Source of the DNA: Gari tellinella | Taxonomy: Eukaryota; Mollusca; Bivalvia; Cardiida; Psammobiidae | NCBI GenBank assembly: GCA_922989275.2 | Contig: OV277864.1 | Span: forward strand, 50,033,550 to 50,097,549 | Direction of reading: 5' to 3' | DNA length: 64,000 nucleotides | Shown: positions 1-12,884 of the stretch, piece by piece | Numbering within the stretch: position 1 is the first letter of the stretch | How the letters are laid out: each line of letters starts with the position of its first letter | Notes under the pieces: model-generated | What the model was told of the DNA's origin: nothing | The model's database searches: none | What the model saw: only the letters and a program-made list of their open reading frames with translations | Made by a program: the position numbers and the translations under genes

Positions 1-317
1 TACTACATTAAAATAACGCTTGTCAAAGCGAATCCCGGCAGTGTTAGTATTTGAGTGCCAAAATATATAGTGCTAAACAATTGAAATCATTTTTCTTCAT
101 CAAAGTTTTGGTGGTGGTCTTTCTTTAACGAAGTTTCATCGCCATCGACAGTTATTTACCCCTTCACCACCATATTGTCCCCTGTTTCAGTATTGTTGTC
201 ATACCATATCGTTTCAAAATGATATTTAAGGCACAACGACTGCCAAAATGTCGATACCAGTGACAAACAGTTTGTATCCTGTCTGATCTGGTTCCAAACT
301 GTTTGCAAAATCATTTT

Positions 318-567
318 TACAGTGGAGAATGTGTTATTCTTTCCCAATAAACGCGTTTACACTAAAACGTTTATTTCCACTGCAAACAGTTTGGAGCCAG
401 ATCAGACGCTGGGTAACCCGGCGTCTGACCAGGCTCCAAACTGTTTGCCACCAAGAAAAACATGAATTATCAGAATTGTCCAAACGTTGTTCTTTTCTAC
501 GTTTTAGTGTTTAGCGTTTGCGTTTCGTTTCGTTTAAACGGGAAAGAATAACAGATTCTCCACTGTA
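318..567. mobile_element. MITE-A copy 1
   Basis: Ends TACAGTGGAGAATGTGTTAT and ATTCTCCACTGTA are inverted repeats with TA borders. The centre is a 65-base hairpin (CAAACAGTTTGGAGCC ... GGCTCCAAACTGTTTG). The bases just before it (155-317) are a worn MITE-B with its TTTACCCCTTCACC end and both hairpin arms. Confidence 0.85.
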
Positions 568-1238
568 GTAAATGGGTTCAATTTCACCTAGTTTGCTATA
601 CTAAATTTCATATTGGGCTGCTGAAATATTCTTATGCCGTCAGACAAAGAAGCAAACATTCTTTGCACCTGGCTCATGATATGAGTAATCATAAAAAGAT
701 GTTGTAATAGAGATTAAAACAGGGTATTAATTTAACCCGTTGTGAAATGTGACCTAAAATGGGATTTTCTAAAAGTTTTAACCAGATCTGACGCCGTTAA
801 ACTCGACCCCTGGCTGTCTGGGAGCCGTACATATATTCAAACTTTGAAAAAAAGGACAGACGACAAATTTAAGTAGACGAAGTGATGACAATGAATTTGT
901 TGAAAGTATACAGTGCACGCTATTACTTCTGGGTTCATTCGGTCAAAGATAATCTTGTGTTATCCTATACCACTATTGTAAGTGTATACATACCCGTCAG
1001 CCTCTGTGTTAGTGACATTTTAGGGAAACGGTATTTTCCCATTTTACGATTTCCCTTCAAAATTTAACAATCTACTATATACCCTTTCGTCTGCAGTTAT
1101 ATTCCAAACTTAAAATTTCAGACTGAAGAAATACTAAGACAAGTGCTAAAAACAATCGCTACACCGTGCCTGTTCAGACGCCGCAGCGCAAACCAATGTT
1201 TGCAAAGTCGATTGTAGTCGCCTCTGGGGATGAAATGG
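568..1238. other. No gene seen; hairpin scrap near 785
   Basis: Only a fragment of the shared hairpin (cagatctgacgcc near 784) is recognisable. The 61-residue frame at 882 has no family features. Confidence 0.5.
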
Positions 1239-1442
1239 TTAGCCTATTTAAGCCCAGTGGATTCTTTCATGTTTATATATCGGAGGAGAATATTCTTCGT
1301 TAAAGGGGTGTCTGGAATGATAGAAATTACTGTAATCAAACAGTGTAGACTCATATCAGACGCTGCATGATGCGGCGTCTGATCAGAGTCTACACTGTTT
1401 GTCCATGTTCCATTTATGAGACGCTAGGCATAAATGGCTTAA
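1239..1442. mobile_element. MITE-F copy 1
   Basis: Ends read ttagcctatttaagccca and aggcataaatggcttaa, a worn form of TTAACCCATTTGTGCCCA and its complement. The centre is the hairpin cagtgtagactc ... gagtctacactg around a GACGC/GCGTC core. Confidence 0.75.
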
Positions 1443-1512
1443 AGGAAACTAAATTCAATCGCAAATCAATAAATTTATAAACAGACTGTGGCAGTTTCTC
1501 GAAAATATTGAA

Positions 1513-1763
1513 TACAGTGGAGAATCTGTTATTCTTTCCCGTTTAAACGCAAACGTACGCAAACGCAAAGCACTAAAAACATAGAAAAGAACAACTTTTG
1601 GACACTTCTGATAATTCTTGTTTATCTTGGTGGCAAACAGTTTGGAGCCTGATCAGACGCCGGGTAACCCGGCGTCTGATCTGGCTCCAAACTGTTTGCA
1701 CTGCAAATAATAGTTTTAGCGTAAACGCGTTTATTGGGAAAGAATAACAGATTCTCCACTGTA
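1513..1763. mobile_element. MITE-A copy 2
   Basis: Complete copy with a 28-base terminal inverted repeat (TACAGTGGAGAATCTGTTAT...). Its interior differs on the two sides of the central hairpin, so it is not a simple fold-back. Confidence 0.88.
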
Positions 1764-2953
1764 GATATTCTAATCTACGATCCCACAAGCTTGGTCACAT
1801 ACTCGGCCTCATATCTGGCTCAAATCTGTTTGCAATGGCACCCAAATGTTGGTATATACGCTTGTTTCACGGTTAGGAAAGAATAAAGTTATATCCCTGT
1901 ATCATGCGTCTCTTTGTCCACACCTTAAAATGGCATTTTAATCTTTAATTACCATAAACTAATTTTAAGTGCATTTTAAACGCTCATATAAGTAATCGAT
2001 TGACATATCTATGCTAAAACTGGTCGTTAGTCCCAGCTTAAGTCTCAGATATGCTTTTACTTATTCATCGAGTAGTCTGCTTAACACTGGCTTGTTTGTA
2101 TACATGTTTATGTATACATGTCAATCAACTACTCCAAAATTGAGTACCTGTAGATGTATGTGTTCAAAGCTGTTATTAACATTTTTCTCTTCAAGCGAAG
2201 ATAAACAAAGGCACAGCAAGGGAATAACACTAAAACATGATTGTTTCGAAAATGTAGTAAATTTATTTTATTCTAAGTGCTGAACTAATACACTCCTGAA
2301 ACTTTGAAAGGAAAATGACAATTTCCAAATAAGTATAGAACATGTAACTATCGAAGATATTTCTTGGAGCTGGACTTTCTCTTGCCATGCAGTATACGTT
2401 TAGGTTGGATTATTATATGCAATTGTATGCAGTGCAGAAATATTAAAATAATCTTTAGTTTGAAAACTACCGTGGTTTAATCTTTAATTTATCTCCGGTT
2501 TTATCACTTGAGTAGCAGTGTTTGTTGACTTAAGATAGAGTTCCACTTAAATGATTCCAAGTTTCCTACATGCTTCGCCTTATATGCTTTATATTATGGC
2601 CAATAATTGTTGTTGTTGCTTACGTTTAACGTCCCGCCTAAGTGCTGAACGTGCTTCATCCCGTTGGCACCCAAACTTATCAACGATCAGAATCTAGACC
2701 ATCAAGGTTTGGACGATTTGCGTTCTACCTACACGCTGTTAGGAATTTCGTTGCCGAAAGGTTTGGTTTTGCAGTCAGATTTGTAAAGTAATTTTAATGC
2801 CTAAATAGTTTTGCCAGTACAGCAGTTTCAGGTGCAAAATAAATGGGACTAGCTGTTTCTTTTGTGAGCAGTGACTTTATGTGTGTGTTTTCTTTCTTGC
2901 GCTTAAGGTGGTCGCTATTTTGCCATGTTTCAGTTGTTCACAGTCCCCACAAG
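1764..2953. other. No gene seen
   Basis: A scrap of hairpin lies near 1808-1840. The open frames at 2011 (90 residues) and 2843 lack splice context and resemble no family known to me. Confidence 0.5.
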
Positions 2954-3217
2954 CCTGGGGCCCGTTTCATAAAACTTCTTACGACAAATGTTGTCGTAAG
3001 TCAGATTATAAAAGTATCAATTATTATTTATTTCTCCATCTAATCCTGTCTTGTGACATCTTTTTGGAATCGTCTTGAAAAGACGATTCCAAAAAGATGT
3101 CACAAGACAGGATTACATAGAGAAATAACAAATGTATTTTATGTATTATAAATGTATTTTAAAGTTTTGACTTACGACACCATTTGTCGTAAGAAGTTTT
3201 ATGAAACGGGTCCCAGG
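2954..3217. mobile_element. MITE-D copy 1, fold-back element
   Basis: Ends CCTGGGGCCCGTTTCATAAA and TTTATGAAACGGGTCCCAGG are inverted. The centre is a long perfect stem (ATCCTGTCTTGTGACATC ... GATGTCACAAGACAGGAT) around TCTTGAAAAGA. Most of the element can fold on itself. Confidence 0.85.
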
Positions 3218-3548
3218 CGCCCTATCTTGCCTGGACTATCACTTAGTCCAAAATGTAGATATAGACATCATTTAGACAATTATTCCTAGCATATATAGTT
3301 ATGTTCTTTACTCTACAGTCCTATGGTTTGATTGTAAAATATTTCCTTTGCCTTTGATAAGCGACTAACCACAAACGCAAATAATTCAATTACAGAAAAC
3401 AACAGCTTTTCGAAAAATGTTAAGTGATAGCCTTTTGAATGTCGGGTGATTTGTTTTTTATCTGAATGGCAAACAGTTTAAAAGCCCGTTCAAACGCGGC
3501 GTCTGATCTAGCTCAAAGGTGATTGCACTGGAAATATGTGTAATTCTT

Positions 3549-3798
3549 TAACTTATTCACCCCCAAAACTTTTAATGGAAAATTACAATTTTAAAATAAG
3601 CCTAGTCCATTTTTGACTATTTAGGGTTGATTTAAACAATCTATTTCAAATTGGCAAACATTAAAGACCCTGATCAGAGGGCTCCCTAAGGAGCCCTCTG
3701 ACCAGGGTCTATAATGTTTGCATAGGACAAGTGTAATCCTCACAGGTACACTGTTTGTAAATGACGAGTATACTCGTCGCTAGGGTTGAATGTGTTAA
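3549..3798. mobile_element. MITE-G copy 1
   Basis: Starts TTAACTTATTCACCCCCAAA and ends TTGAATGTGTTAA. The central hairpin is GACCCTGATCAGAGGGCTCC with its complement. Followed at 3799-3836 by a 3' scrap of MITE-A. Before it (3218-3548) is only a worn hairpin near 3470-3530. Confidence 0.8.
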
Positions 3799-4041
3799 GC
3801 GCAAACGCGTCTATTGGCAAAGAGTTCTTCTCCACTTCATGTCTTCTATATGCCACGTGCGTTAATATATCTAGCGAACATTATCATGATTAAAAACAAG
3901 TAACTTAATGCTTAAACGACATTTAGAAACAATACATATGCTTACGTGTAAGACAGTGATTGCTTACAACCGTACTATAGGTCAACTGAAGCACATTTAT
4001 TGTTTTGCACAAAAGAGTCCAAGTCTTTAGATATATATACT

Positions 4042-4279
4042 TATAGTGGAGAAGACGTTAAGTTATCCGAATATACGTTTATGTTAAAACTCCTAAATTG
4101 CATTTTGCAGTATGGAGCCAGTCAATCCGGCGTCTTATAAAAAGGCTCCAAACTGTCAGCCACTGATATAAACAAAATTGTCGAAACTTTACACATAGCT
4201 GTACTTTTTTAATTTTATTGCATTGCTTATGTATTTAATTTCGTTTAAACGAGACAGAACGGTTCATTTTTTTACTATA
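4042..4279. mobile_element. MITE-A copy 3, worn
   Basis: tatagtggagaagacgttaa at the left, a damaged hairpin (tggagccagtc ... aggctccaaactg) and a faint right end. Older than the neighbouring copies. Confidence 0.6.
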
Positions 4280-4453
4280 TTAAAGGACAATTTCAAAGTT
4301 GGATATGAAAACGTAGAAACTTCCCCATGAAAACGTTACCACATGTGATGAAAGACTTGATATTGGTGGTGTTTCACCAGGCAATATTTATACTTGGGAA
4401 CAATGTATGGGCTTTCTAAGTTACTGTCTGGAAGCTTGCCATAGTAGTGCAGC

Positions 4454-4895
4454 TACAGTGGAGAATCTGTTATTCTTTCCCGTTTAAACGCAAACGTACG
4501 CAAACGCAAAACACTAAAATGTTGAAAATAACAACTTCTTGACAATTCTGACTATTGATATTTAGCTGAGTGGCAAACAGTTTTAAGCCTGATCAGACGC
4601 CGGGTTACCCGGCGTCTGATCTGGCTCCAAACTGTTTGTATTGGAAATAATAGTTTGAGCGTAAACGCGTTTTTTGGGAAAGAATAACGTTTTCTCCACT
4701 GTATGTACGTTATTCTTTCCCGCTTCAACACAAAAAAAACCATATGAACACATTGCAAAACATGTAGAAAGTTACAACTTTTTGACATTTCTCACGATTT
4801 ATTCAAATCTGAGTGCCAAACTGTCTGCACTAATGAAAATAATAGTTTTAGCGTAAACGCGTTTATTGGGAGAGAATCTTGTCTTCTTCACTGTG
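4454..4895. mobile_element. Two MITE-A copies back to back
   Basis: A complete copy covers 4454-4703. A second, lacking its left end and one hairpin arm, shares the boundary and ends at 4895 (cttcttcactgtg). They abut directly. Confidence 0.8.
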
Positions 4896-6081
4896 TCATA
4901 TCAAGTTTAAACAATGTGTTTCACGTTTCAACATACGTAGTACCACCTGCGCTGACTCAAACCATAATGCACACATGTGTATTATTTAACCCCTTCATCG
5001 TTATAATTATAATCTGCTTTAATATTGTGGTGTTTACTTTTGCTTAAAAGCACTAATTAAAGCAAAATGACTGGAGACAATCGAACTGATTGTCAATCTG
5101 TTTTGATCCCGGTGACCAGACATGGCGTTACGCTGCTTCTGGTTAATACCAAAACGGTTTGCAAAAACATTTATAGCCATAAACATGTATATCAGAGAAA
5201 GGTTAAAATGCCGTAGCTAAATGTAGAACATAAGCAAAGTAGGAGGTTCCTTTAAGAGCGCTCTGCACGAAACATGCATCTATCTTATATGCATATCCGT
5301 TGAATATGCCTCAGTGCATCTAATGTTACACCGCCAGTTTGACTGAAGTTGAAATTGGAGTGACTACACATCTGTTCACTTTCAAACATTTATATACGGA
5401 ATCCTTTTGGGCCAAGGTAAATTCTGTTCAACAATTTTGATATAAGACCGAAAAAATATGTGAGAATGCAATAGAATTTAAGGAACAATTGTTCCGAAAA
5501 CAGATGTGGGAATGTATCGTTGCATTTTCGGCTTTCGTGGAGGAAAGGGTTAAAGGTAATTGCGATAGCTTTCTCATGCATATTTGTGCATTACTTTCTT
5601 AATTTGGAAGGTGATATGTGTCCGCACACATCCAAACCTATTTTTGTCTGATGAACTTGGAAAAATCGAATTTTGGAGGAGTTTCAGAGGGTTTTCTTGA
5701 ATTAAATTTGCATAATGACTTAAAGCTTTGAAACTGTTTTGTACAGCATTTTTTAAGTGCAGAATCAGATAAGACAACCCCTTGAGAAATAATCTGTTCT
5801 GAGTCTTCACATTTTGCCATTGTTTAATGCAGAGGTCTGGGTGTTTTAAGATTGTCATGCATTTTCATTCGGTTGCTTAACCAAGCTTGTGATGTACAAC
5901 TATAATAAACCAATGTATTTTGACATATTAATGGTGTCAAAAGTGAAAAGCACAAATGGGACTTGTTTAAGAAAGCAACAAAGACCGAACGGAATATTAA
6001 ACTTTTAAGTGTGATGTGCAGACTTCACTACCATGATGTCATCATCGTTAATTCTTTCGCTGCCAAGTTTTACCGTCTGCT
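4896..6081. other. Worn MITE-B and unassigned DNA
   Basis: 4987-5190 keeps TTAACCCCTTCATCG and a damaged hairpin (gttttgatcccggtgaccaga). The rest holds no feature; the frames at 5390-5858 on the minus strand are unsupported. Confidence 0.5.
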
Positions 6082-6287
6082 TTAACCTGCGTACCGCCAA
6101 AATATCGTCTGCTTGTCGTCTGCTATCTTTTTAAAGTCAGATTTAGGGATATTTGACTTCAGAAATGTCGATACGATTGTCAAGCAGTTTAAATCCTGAT
6201 CAGACTCCACGTTACGCGGCTTCTGATCAGGACCCAAACTGCTTGCAAAGTCGCCTTTTGGCGCTGTTGGCAGTGAAAGAGATAAAA
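6082..6287. mobile_element. MITE-B
   Basis: Starts TTAACCTGCGTACCGCC and ends ggcagtgaaagagataa, with hairpin arms gcagtttaaatcctgatcag and ctgatcaggacccaaactgc. A further hairpin scrap lies at 6345-6430 and another at 6590-6770. Confidence 0.7.
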
Positions 6288-6909
6288 CAATTGTCAAATG
6301 TTTTCATCCAATATTGGGATCAATTAATCAAAGAAGTATCGTAATGAGTGTCAAACAGTAAGGAACTTAATTAGACACACCGCGTAACGCAGCGTCTGAT
6401 CAGGATCCAAATTGATCACAAATAATTATTGTACTCGGGCTAAGTCGTTGTTGCATGGATGTATTCACTTTTTCACCACCCAAGCAAAGGTAGCAGCAGC
6501 AACAACACTTTTTTTCTCTTCGCATTCGTACTTCTCTGTCATTTTTTATACCAACTATCGATCCTATACCATCTCTTTATGTTAATTAACCCGTTCAAGC
6601 CGATAGTGTCTATTAATGGGGACTTTGGCAATCAATGTAGGCCCTTACGCGGCGTCTCATCAGGGTCTACATTGTTTGATATAGCATATGAACAGTTCTG
6701 CTGTATGGCAAACAGATTGCAGTGTCCTAAGATCACCCTTGTAAATGATCATCTATAATGTACTCTTCCAGGAAAACCAATGGGGGAGGGGTGGTCATTG
6801 CAATATACATGCACAAATAGGTTAACGTCCCTGCATATTTTATTATTCAAATTTGATCAGAAATTGAAAATCAGATCCATCTTATACAAAATCCTGACCG
6901 TGTCATGAT

Positions 6910-7167
6910 TACAGTGGAGAAACCGTTAAATATTTCCTAGTAAACGCGTTTACGCTAAAACTGTTATTTCCATGGCAAACAGTTTGGAGCCAGATCAGAC
7001 ACCGGGTAACCCGGCGTCTGATCAGGCTCCAAACTGTTTGCCACTCAGACTAAAACTAGTAGTCAGAGTTGTAAAGAAGTTATCATTTTCTACGTTTTAT
7101 TGCAATGCGTTTGCGTTTGCGTTTCGTTTCCTTTTAAACGGGAAAGAATAACGTTTTCTGCACTGTA
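6910..7167. mobile_element. MITE-A copy
   Basis: TACAGTGGAGAAACCGTTAA at the left, tctgcactgta at the right, with an intact 65-base hairpin around ACCGGGTAACCCGG. Confidence 0.85.
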
Positions 7168-7383
7168 ACATAATTTGAGAACATCACGCTTGTTTTTGAT
7201 GGATTATGATTTCAGGCGTCAACTGGCATGTGACCTGCCACATGGTGTCATTTCAGAAACACTTTTATTAAACACGCATCTTGTAAAATACTTTTGACGA
7301 ATAAAAATATTGTCTTTTTATGACATGCTTTAACAGTCAATTTCAGACTCGTTAGCAACTTGAAGATGTATGTGCTGTGTTTT

Positions 7384-7626
7384 GCCCCTTTACCCTATAG
7401 CCTGTTTCTAGTTTTGAAGACATGTGACCACTTAAAGCAGGTTGAAAGTAAAGCAGAATGCGCCTTTAGGCGCATTCTGCTTTACTTTCAACCTGCTTTA
7501 AGCTTATAGTCTGCAAGGGTATAATATTTATTCATTTTATCTTATATTCAGGATTATATAAATTGGAACTAGTTTCTTCAGTGGATGAATAAATTAAAGG
7601 CGTACATATATGTTTTTATGAAATAA
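7384..7626. mobile_element. MITE-C copy 1
   Basis: Left end ccccttta ccctatagcctg; central perfect hairpin (7436-7502) AAAGCAGGTTGAAAGTAAAG, CAGAATGCGCC and complement. The right end, usually a GGGAAAGGGTTAA, is worn. Confidence 0.75.
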
Positions 7627-8603
7627 TGTCTTACATATGACAGTTTTATACAGATCACACAGAGTACAGAAAGAAACTCACTATTATTTACTATTTCAGT
7701 CGCTCTAGAAAAGCTGTACTTAAATGCACAACATGTCTGTTAAAGGTTTAGATTCCCTTATTCAACTCTCTTTGGTCGACTACCCTCTTATTTCAAAGTA
7801 CCACGTTTTAAATTTGAAAAACGGATAGTTTCGACTTAAGAAAGTAAGTGTAATCGACGTTTAACTGTTTATGGATGGATGAATTGTTTTACGGCAAAAT
7901 AGGTCATGTATTACCACATGTACGATTTGAAACTGACCGCGTATACTGCTGTACGTGGATGTGGTTCTTAACCGACATTTATTAATCAAGCTGATACATC
8001 AAAGAAAGTACATTGAAATCTTAATTCATTATTTCTTACGGCGCCTAATGCGGATATATTTGAAAACAATTTAAACCGCAAAACGGGAGTTCATCTTGAC
8101 CTGTATTGTTTGGTACATATACCAAATCTATTGTATCAAATTGTTGACTATTATCCTGGTTCACCCAATTACCGGTGATCTAAGGATTCGTCTGACTATT
8201 TCTCAGCAATGAATATGGTTTTTAACTCAAAAATATATTAAACATATAAAGTAAACATTTCTTTATGATTTTCAGCGTTAATATATAAATACTCCCAAAA
8301 TTTGACATAAATAATCATAGTCAACTGTAGTCAACAATTTGATACAAATAATGTTTTGCGAATACATTCTCGATGGTCCGAATTCATTTAGGATTTCAAA
8401 TAAGTGACTGCTTAAAGCTTGATGAAAGAAAAATACATCTTGCTTTAAGCAGCCAGGTTGGTCGTAATGGCGGGGTCTTAGTGCAATGAAATATTTGTTA
8501 ATCAGTTTCCTTGTTCACTTTCATCATATCTTTAAACAGTTCTCTTGCCATTACATGTAGCACGTTGAACCATAGCGACGACTATGTACATGTACTAGTA
8601 TAA
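7627..8603. other. No gene seen
   Basis: Unassigned AT-rich DNA apart from a short hairpin scrap (gactgcttaaagcttgatg ... catcttgctttaagcagcc) at 8405-8455. Confidence 0.5.
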
Positions 8604-8807
8604 GTTAAAGGGCCAGTTTGTCCTATCAAACAGTGTTTGTCCACATCAGAGGGTTCCAGAAGGAAACCTTAGATCAAGGACTGCAATGTGTGTCCTTTTG
8701 CTATAAACTGCAGAAACCACCCTAAATAGTCATACATGGAGTAGACTTAATTGGAAACTCAATTAACTGGAATCGTGTATTGAAATGTTCAGGGGTGAAT
8801 GAGTTAA
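8604..8807. mobile_element. MITE-G, worn
   Basis: Ends agttaaagggcc and tgaatgagttaa; centre cagagggttcc ... ggaaacctt. Followed at 8828-8990 by a worn MITE-K fold-back (ctcaaatctgacagttcaaa). Confidence 0.65.
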
Positions 8808-9484
8808 TGTAGACAACAGATCCAAAGGTTATAAAACGTGAGTAGAATGTGAGATCGTTCCAAAGCATTTGATTGGCTAGATTATAGTTCTCAAACAAAT
8901 GAATGGTCAGATTTGAGTTTTGCTCAAATCTGACAGTTCAAATGATTGACAATGATCTCGGATTCAACTCAAACGCTGATCAAGATACACACTATTTGCA
9001 AATAATCATTGTACGTGGATTAAGGTAGCGATGGGGTTAAGATACAGGCGAACGTGAAATCCTTTGAAAGGTTTGGTGATAGATCACATATGATGATGTG
9101 TTGTTCTCATTTGAGGTAATCACGTGCAGTGACGTCTCGCTATAACGATCATCTAAAGGAAGAATTGTGAACGTTGTTAATGGCACGTTGCTACTTAGAG
9201 AAGTCTGGAAGTAAAAGAGAAAAAACCTCGTTACTGGGCTTTCTGTTTTATTTAAATCCGGCTTTTAGCTGCCATTTTGTCTTTAGTACCATGATTGAGT
9301 TGTAGTGTGAAATTGGTTGTAAAATAGGCATTTATAAGGATACGATTTTTTTTATACACCCACAACACATGTGTGTAAAACTCATGAATCGACGTCACTA
9401 TAATTTGATGTATTGAGAATCAGACAAAAATGCGTCATTACAAACATGCACAGTTGGGAAATAGGGACACAACAAGCAGTGACT

Positions 9485-9736
9485 TTAACCCTTTACCTGA
9501 TAGCCTATTTCTAGTACTTAAGATAGGTGACTACTTAAAGCAGGTTGAAAGTAAAGCAGAATGCGCCTAAGGGCGCATTCTGCTTTACTTTCAGCCTGCT
9601 TTAAGCTATCATGTGCTATAATATAGGAAATATTTCCTATAATACATATTCATTACTGATTAAATTGGAACTATTTTCTTCAGCGGATGAATAAATCATA
9701 TCCGCTAAAAGGCGCTTCTATTGGGGAAAGGGTTAA
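9485..9736. mobile_element. MITE-C copy 2, complete
   Basis: TTAACCCTTTACCTGATAGC at the left and TATTGGGGAAAGGGTTAA at the right: TTAA target site with inverted CCC/GGG ends, the piggyBac pattern. The hairpin spans 9534-9606. The stretch 8991-9484 before it shows nothing. Confidence 0.85.
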
Positions 9737-10460
9737 AAGACTACATGTTTGAGGAATAAGAACTAACATACATGTATCTTATTAGATATAGTAAAATAAG
9801 ATTGAATCTCTGAGTCCAAACTGTTTGATATTTGCTGAAAAAACTGCTCAACTTTGAGAAGTGTTGCAGTCGACAGATATTACTGACGACAATTACAAAG
9901 CATGCAGAACTTAAGGTTGAGGATCCGTTACCATCCACAAAACTCGACGACATCCGTGAGCACCTGTAAGACGAGAATCATATTTTTGACATGTCAAAAA
10001 CTTTTCTACGATAGACCGCGGATGGACTTCTCCGTAAACAACTCCTAAATACTCCGTTACAATCCGCAACTAATCGGAAAGTGTTCATAACAACACGTAA
10101 CTCTAAAATTTGCAAACAGTTTACATCCAAATTAGACCGCGCGTGATGCGACCCCACAACATGACCTATTCTGATTGAGACTCTAATCTTATATTTTGAG
10201 AAATTTTAGAAACATCATAAATAATAACAGTAGCACGCCTCAATTGTTGCAGACAGTAATATCACATATCGTTATACGATTAAGTCCCTTCACCGTCAGC
10301 CGTAATGAGCTTTGAAAAATGTTCGCCTTCGTTTTTCTTTCTCGAATTTCAGTTTTAGGTATTTTAATTTGAGGAGTATAACATTGAGTGTCAATCAGTT
10401 TGAATCTAATGATTTAGTGAGCATTTCTTTGCCGACACGATGGTAAAACGCACGACAATA
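9737..10460. other. No gene; repeat scraps
   Basis: Holds a hairpin scrap at 10111-10160 (caaacagtttacatcc) and the left end of a MITE-B near 10283 (taagtcccttcaccg). Nothing coding. Confidence 0.5.
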
Positions 10461-11039
10461 TCATATAAGTCAATAAGTCACATCATGAACCTAAATTACC
10501 CTTACTCTAGGACACTTTTTTGTGTATTATTGAGATAATATTGTGAAGAAAAAAATTGATACTATCATTACATGTATTATTGCTACTTTTTATATGAAAT
10601 AAGTTTATGAAACTTTCTTTCAAGGAAAGTCAGATAAAATTATGCACACACTTCTCAGTTTTACATTAATTTTATTTTATAAAATGAAAATTATATAATA
10701 AAATAAATAAATAATAAATAAGATAAATAAAACTTAAAAATACTCAAAATGTTAAATTAAAACACTGTAATGATTGAAGTCATTGAAGAAGAATTTTATA
10801 AGCAAAATAAGAAATGTTGTTTCGAAAAAATTATATCTTAGACAATTAAACCTCTTAATGATAATGAAATTTTATTTACAATAAAATAGAGACAAGTACT
10901 AATATATTTCCCCAAAAAAAATATTTTAAAAAAAGAAGTTATTATGTATGTCAAAAAATAATGTCTGACAAGTTATATGTTCTAGTGTCCTAAAGTAGGT
11001 GTCATTTAGGCTCATGTTGTGACTTATCGACTTATGCGA
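10461..11039. mobile_element. AT-rich element with about 55-base inverted ends
   Basis: The left end (tcatataagtcaataagtca, catcatgaacctaaatta) is the complement, with few mismatches, of the right end (gtcatttaggctcatgttg, tgacttatcgacttatgcga). The interior 10640-10960 is almost only A and T. No transposase frame. Confidence 0.75.
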
Positions 11040-11702
11040 TCTTATTGTGCGTTACACCATCTTGTCGGCAAAAAAAGTGTTCTTTAAATGATATATCACA
11101 TATGCATTTTGCACTTATAATATTGAAGTTATTGATCAGTTGCCATTACTTAAAAATTCCCCTCGGATATATCCTTTTTACATCGTATTACATCGCACTT
11201 ATTTTCGTTGAAATTGGAGAGAATATGATGATTTTCAATTTTTGCAAGGGAGATAATGGCTAAAACCGTCACCTACATTACGTTTGAGGGCAGGTTTAAT
11301 TACCAAGTTTAAAAAACTTGAAAGGCATAGTTCATTTAATATAGGTTTATTTGGAGTGTTTTTAGCAAGATAAGTGGGATAACAAGGTATTGACATGCGT
11401 GAGTCTTTGGCCTTTCAAGATCGTTTTTTGTTCATGATATAACAGTACTTTCCAACGATATCGCCAATTTGATGCTATCTATATTTCAATTACTTCTTTC
11501 ACTACCAACGTTGCCAAAATGCGTTTTTGACAACAATGTAACTCGATGCCTCATTCGTGCCTTATTCCTATGTGATTGATTGAAGATTTCATTATATACT
11601 ATACAATGTAAAGAGTAGAGAAATAAAGTGTGACATCTACTAACATCCTTCCAAGGCACTGGATCAAAATTATTTGATGCAAATAATAAGAGTAAAGATT
11701 TG
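11040..11702. other. No gene seen
   Basis: Unassigned. The 72-residue frame at 11045 has no support from splice sites or composition. Confidence 0.5.
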
Positions 11703-11972
11703 TATATAGTAGAGAAAGAAACTTATTCATACAGTGCGAAATAAATATTTGCTAAATACTGCAAATGTTTTCCGAGCGCTTTCGACAGTTACGTCTTCAT
11801 CAGGAGATATGCAATAATGCAGTGAACTTGTTTTGGTTTTAAAACAAGTCAGCTGTTTTCATAAAATGTCGGTGCACACAATGACTCCGTGATTGCTGAA
11901 CGCTTGAACACATTTGCAGTATTTAGCAAATATTTATTTCGCACTGTATGAATAAGTTTCTTTCTATACTAT
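11703..11972. mobile_element. Long inverted-repeat element, tatagtagagaaagaaac type
   Basis: Arms of about 60 bases (gaaacttattcatacagtgc, gaaataaatatttgctaaat) are inverted at 11905-11972. The middle holds cgagcgctttcgacagttac and gtcttcatcagg. Confidence 0.8.
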
Positions 11973-12045
11973 ACAATGTAAATATATACTAGGGTGGTCT
12001 CAAGACAATGTCTTTCTCCAGACAGCATGGCATTTTCATATGAAA

Positions 12046-12116
12046 TAGCAAACAGAGTAGACCCTGATGAGACGCCGCGTTACGCGGCGTCTCATCAGGG
12101 TCTTCACTGTTTGCAA
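12046..12116. repeat. Lone hairpin, F-type module
   Basis: Arms agcaaacagagtagaccctg and cagggtcttcactgtttgc around GACGCCGCGTTACGCGGCGTC. The usual flanking ends are not evident. Sequence 12117-12589 is otherwise empty. Confidence 0.7.
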
Positions 12117-12589
12117 ATATCCATTTTAGCATAAGCATTAGACTAAAAGACATTACACGGTCCTGTGTATGACCCCGCCCCCATTGTTCTCAATAGGAAT
12201 GAAAGTACATGTAACTATAGAAGTATGAGGTTATGGAAAAGCCATCAATTTCTGTCAAGAGAGGCCCTGACATATTCAAACAATAGACGCTTCACTGACT
12301 CTTGGCATAGACCAAAACATTCATCTGACGTCGCATGCATTTTGCAACATTTTTACCGGATTAGGTGTAACCAACCAAACTAGTAGGTAAAGTAATGTCT
12401 TTAAATGGGTTAAGTAGTACTGTTTGGTTTGCGGGTTAGCGATTGGTACAAATAAAATCGATATGTTTGATATTATTATCATTATTATACAATATTCATC
12501 ATAGCGTTCTTTTCACACAGGAGTTGTGCTTTCAAAAGCGATCGATATGGAAAGGATTAATATTTGCCTACAGTCAGTCTTGTTTAACG

Positions 12590-12800
12590 ACCATTGACCC
12601 TGATCCCGCCTGAATATCGTCTGCTTTGAAATTGTCGTTTGCAAAATTTGATAAAATTCAGATTTATACATTTCTAAACTGAAGAAACTTAAATTCGAGT
12701 GTCAAACAGTTTGAATCCAGATCAGACGCCGCGTAACGCGGCGTCTGATCTGGATACAAACTGTTTGCAAACATAAGTAAAGTTGCGATCGGTAGGATAA
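12590..12800. mobile_element. MITE-B, long-hairpin variant
   Basis: gtgtcaaacagtttgaatcc ... ggatacaaactgtttgc forms a nearly perfect hairpin around GCGTAACGC; left flank atatcgtctgctttgaaatt is shared with the copy at 59177. Confidence 0.7.
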
Positions 12801-12884
12801 TCGTTAAATCAATAAATGATCGTTACTTCCTGGTCGATATCTAAAGCATAAGCATATACTGCCAGAAAAAAGTGGGTGATAACA

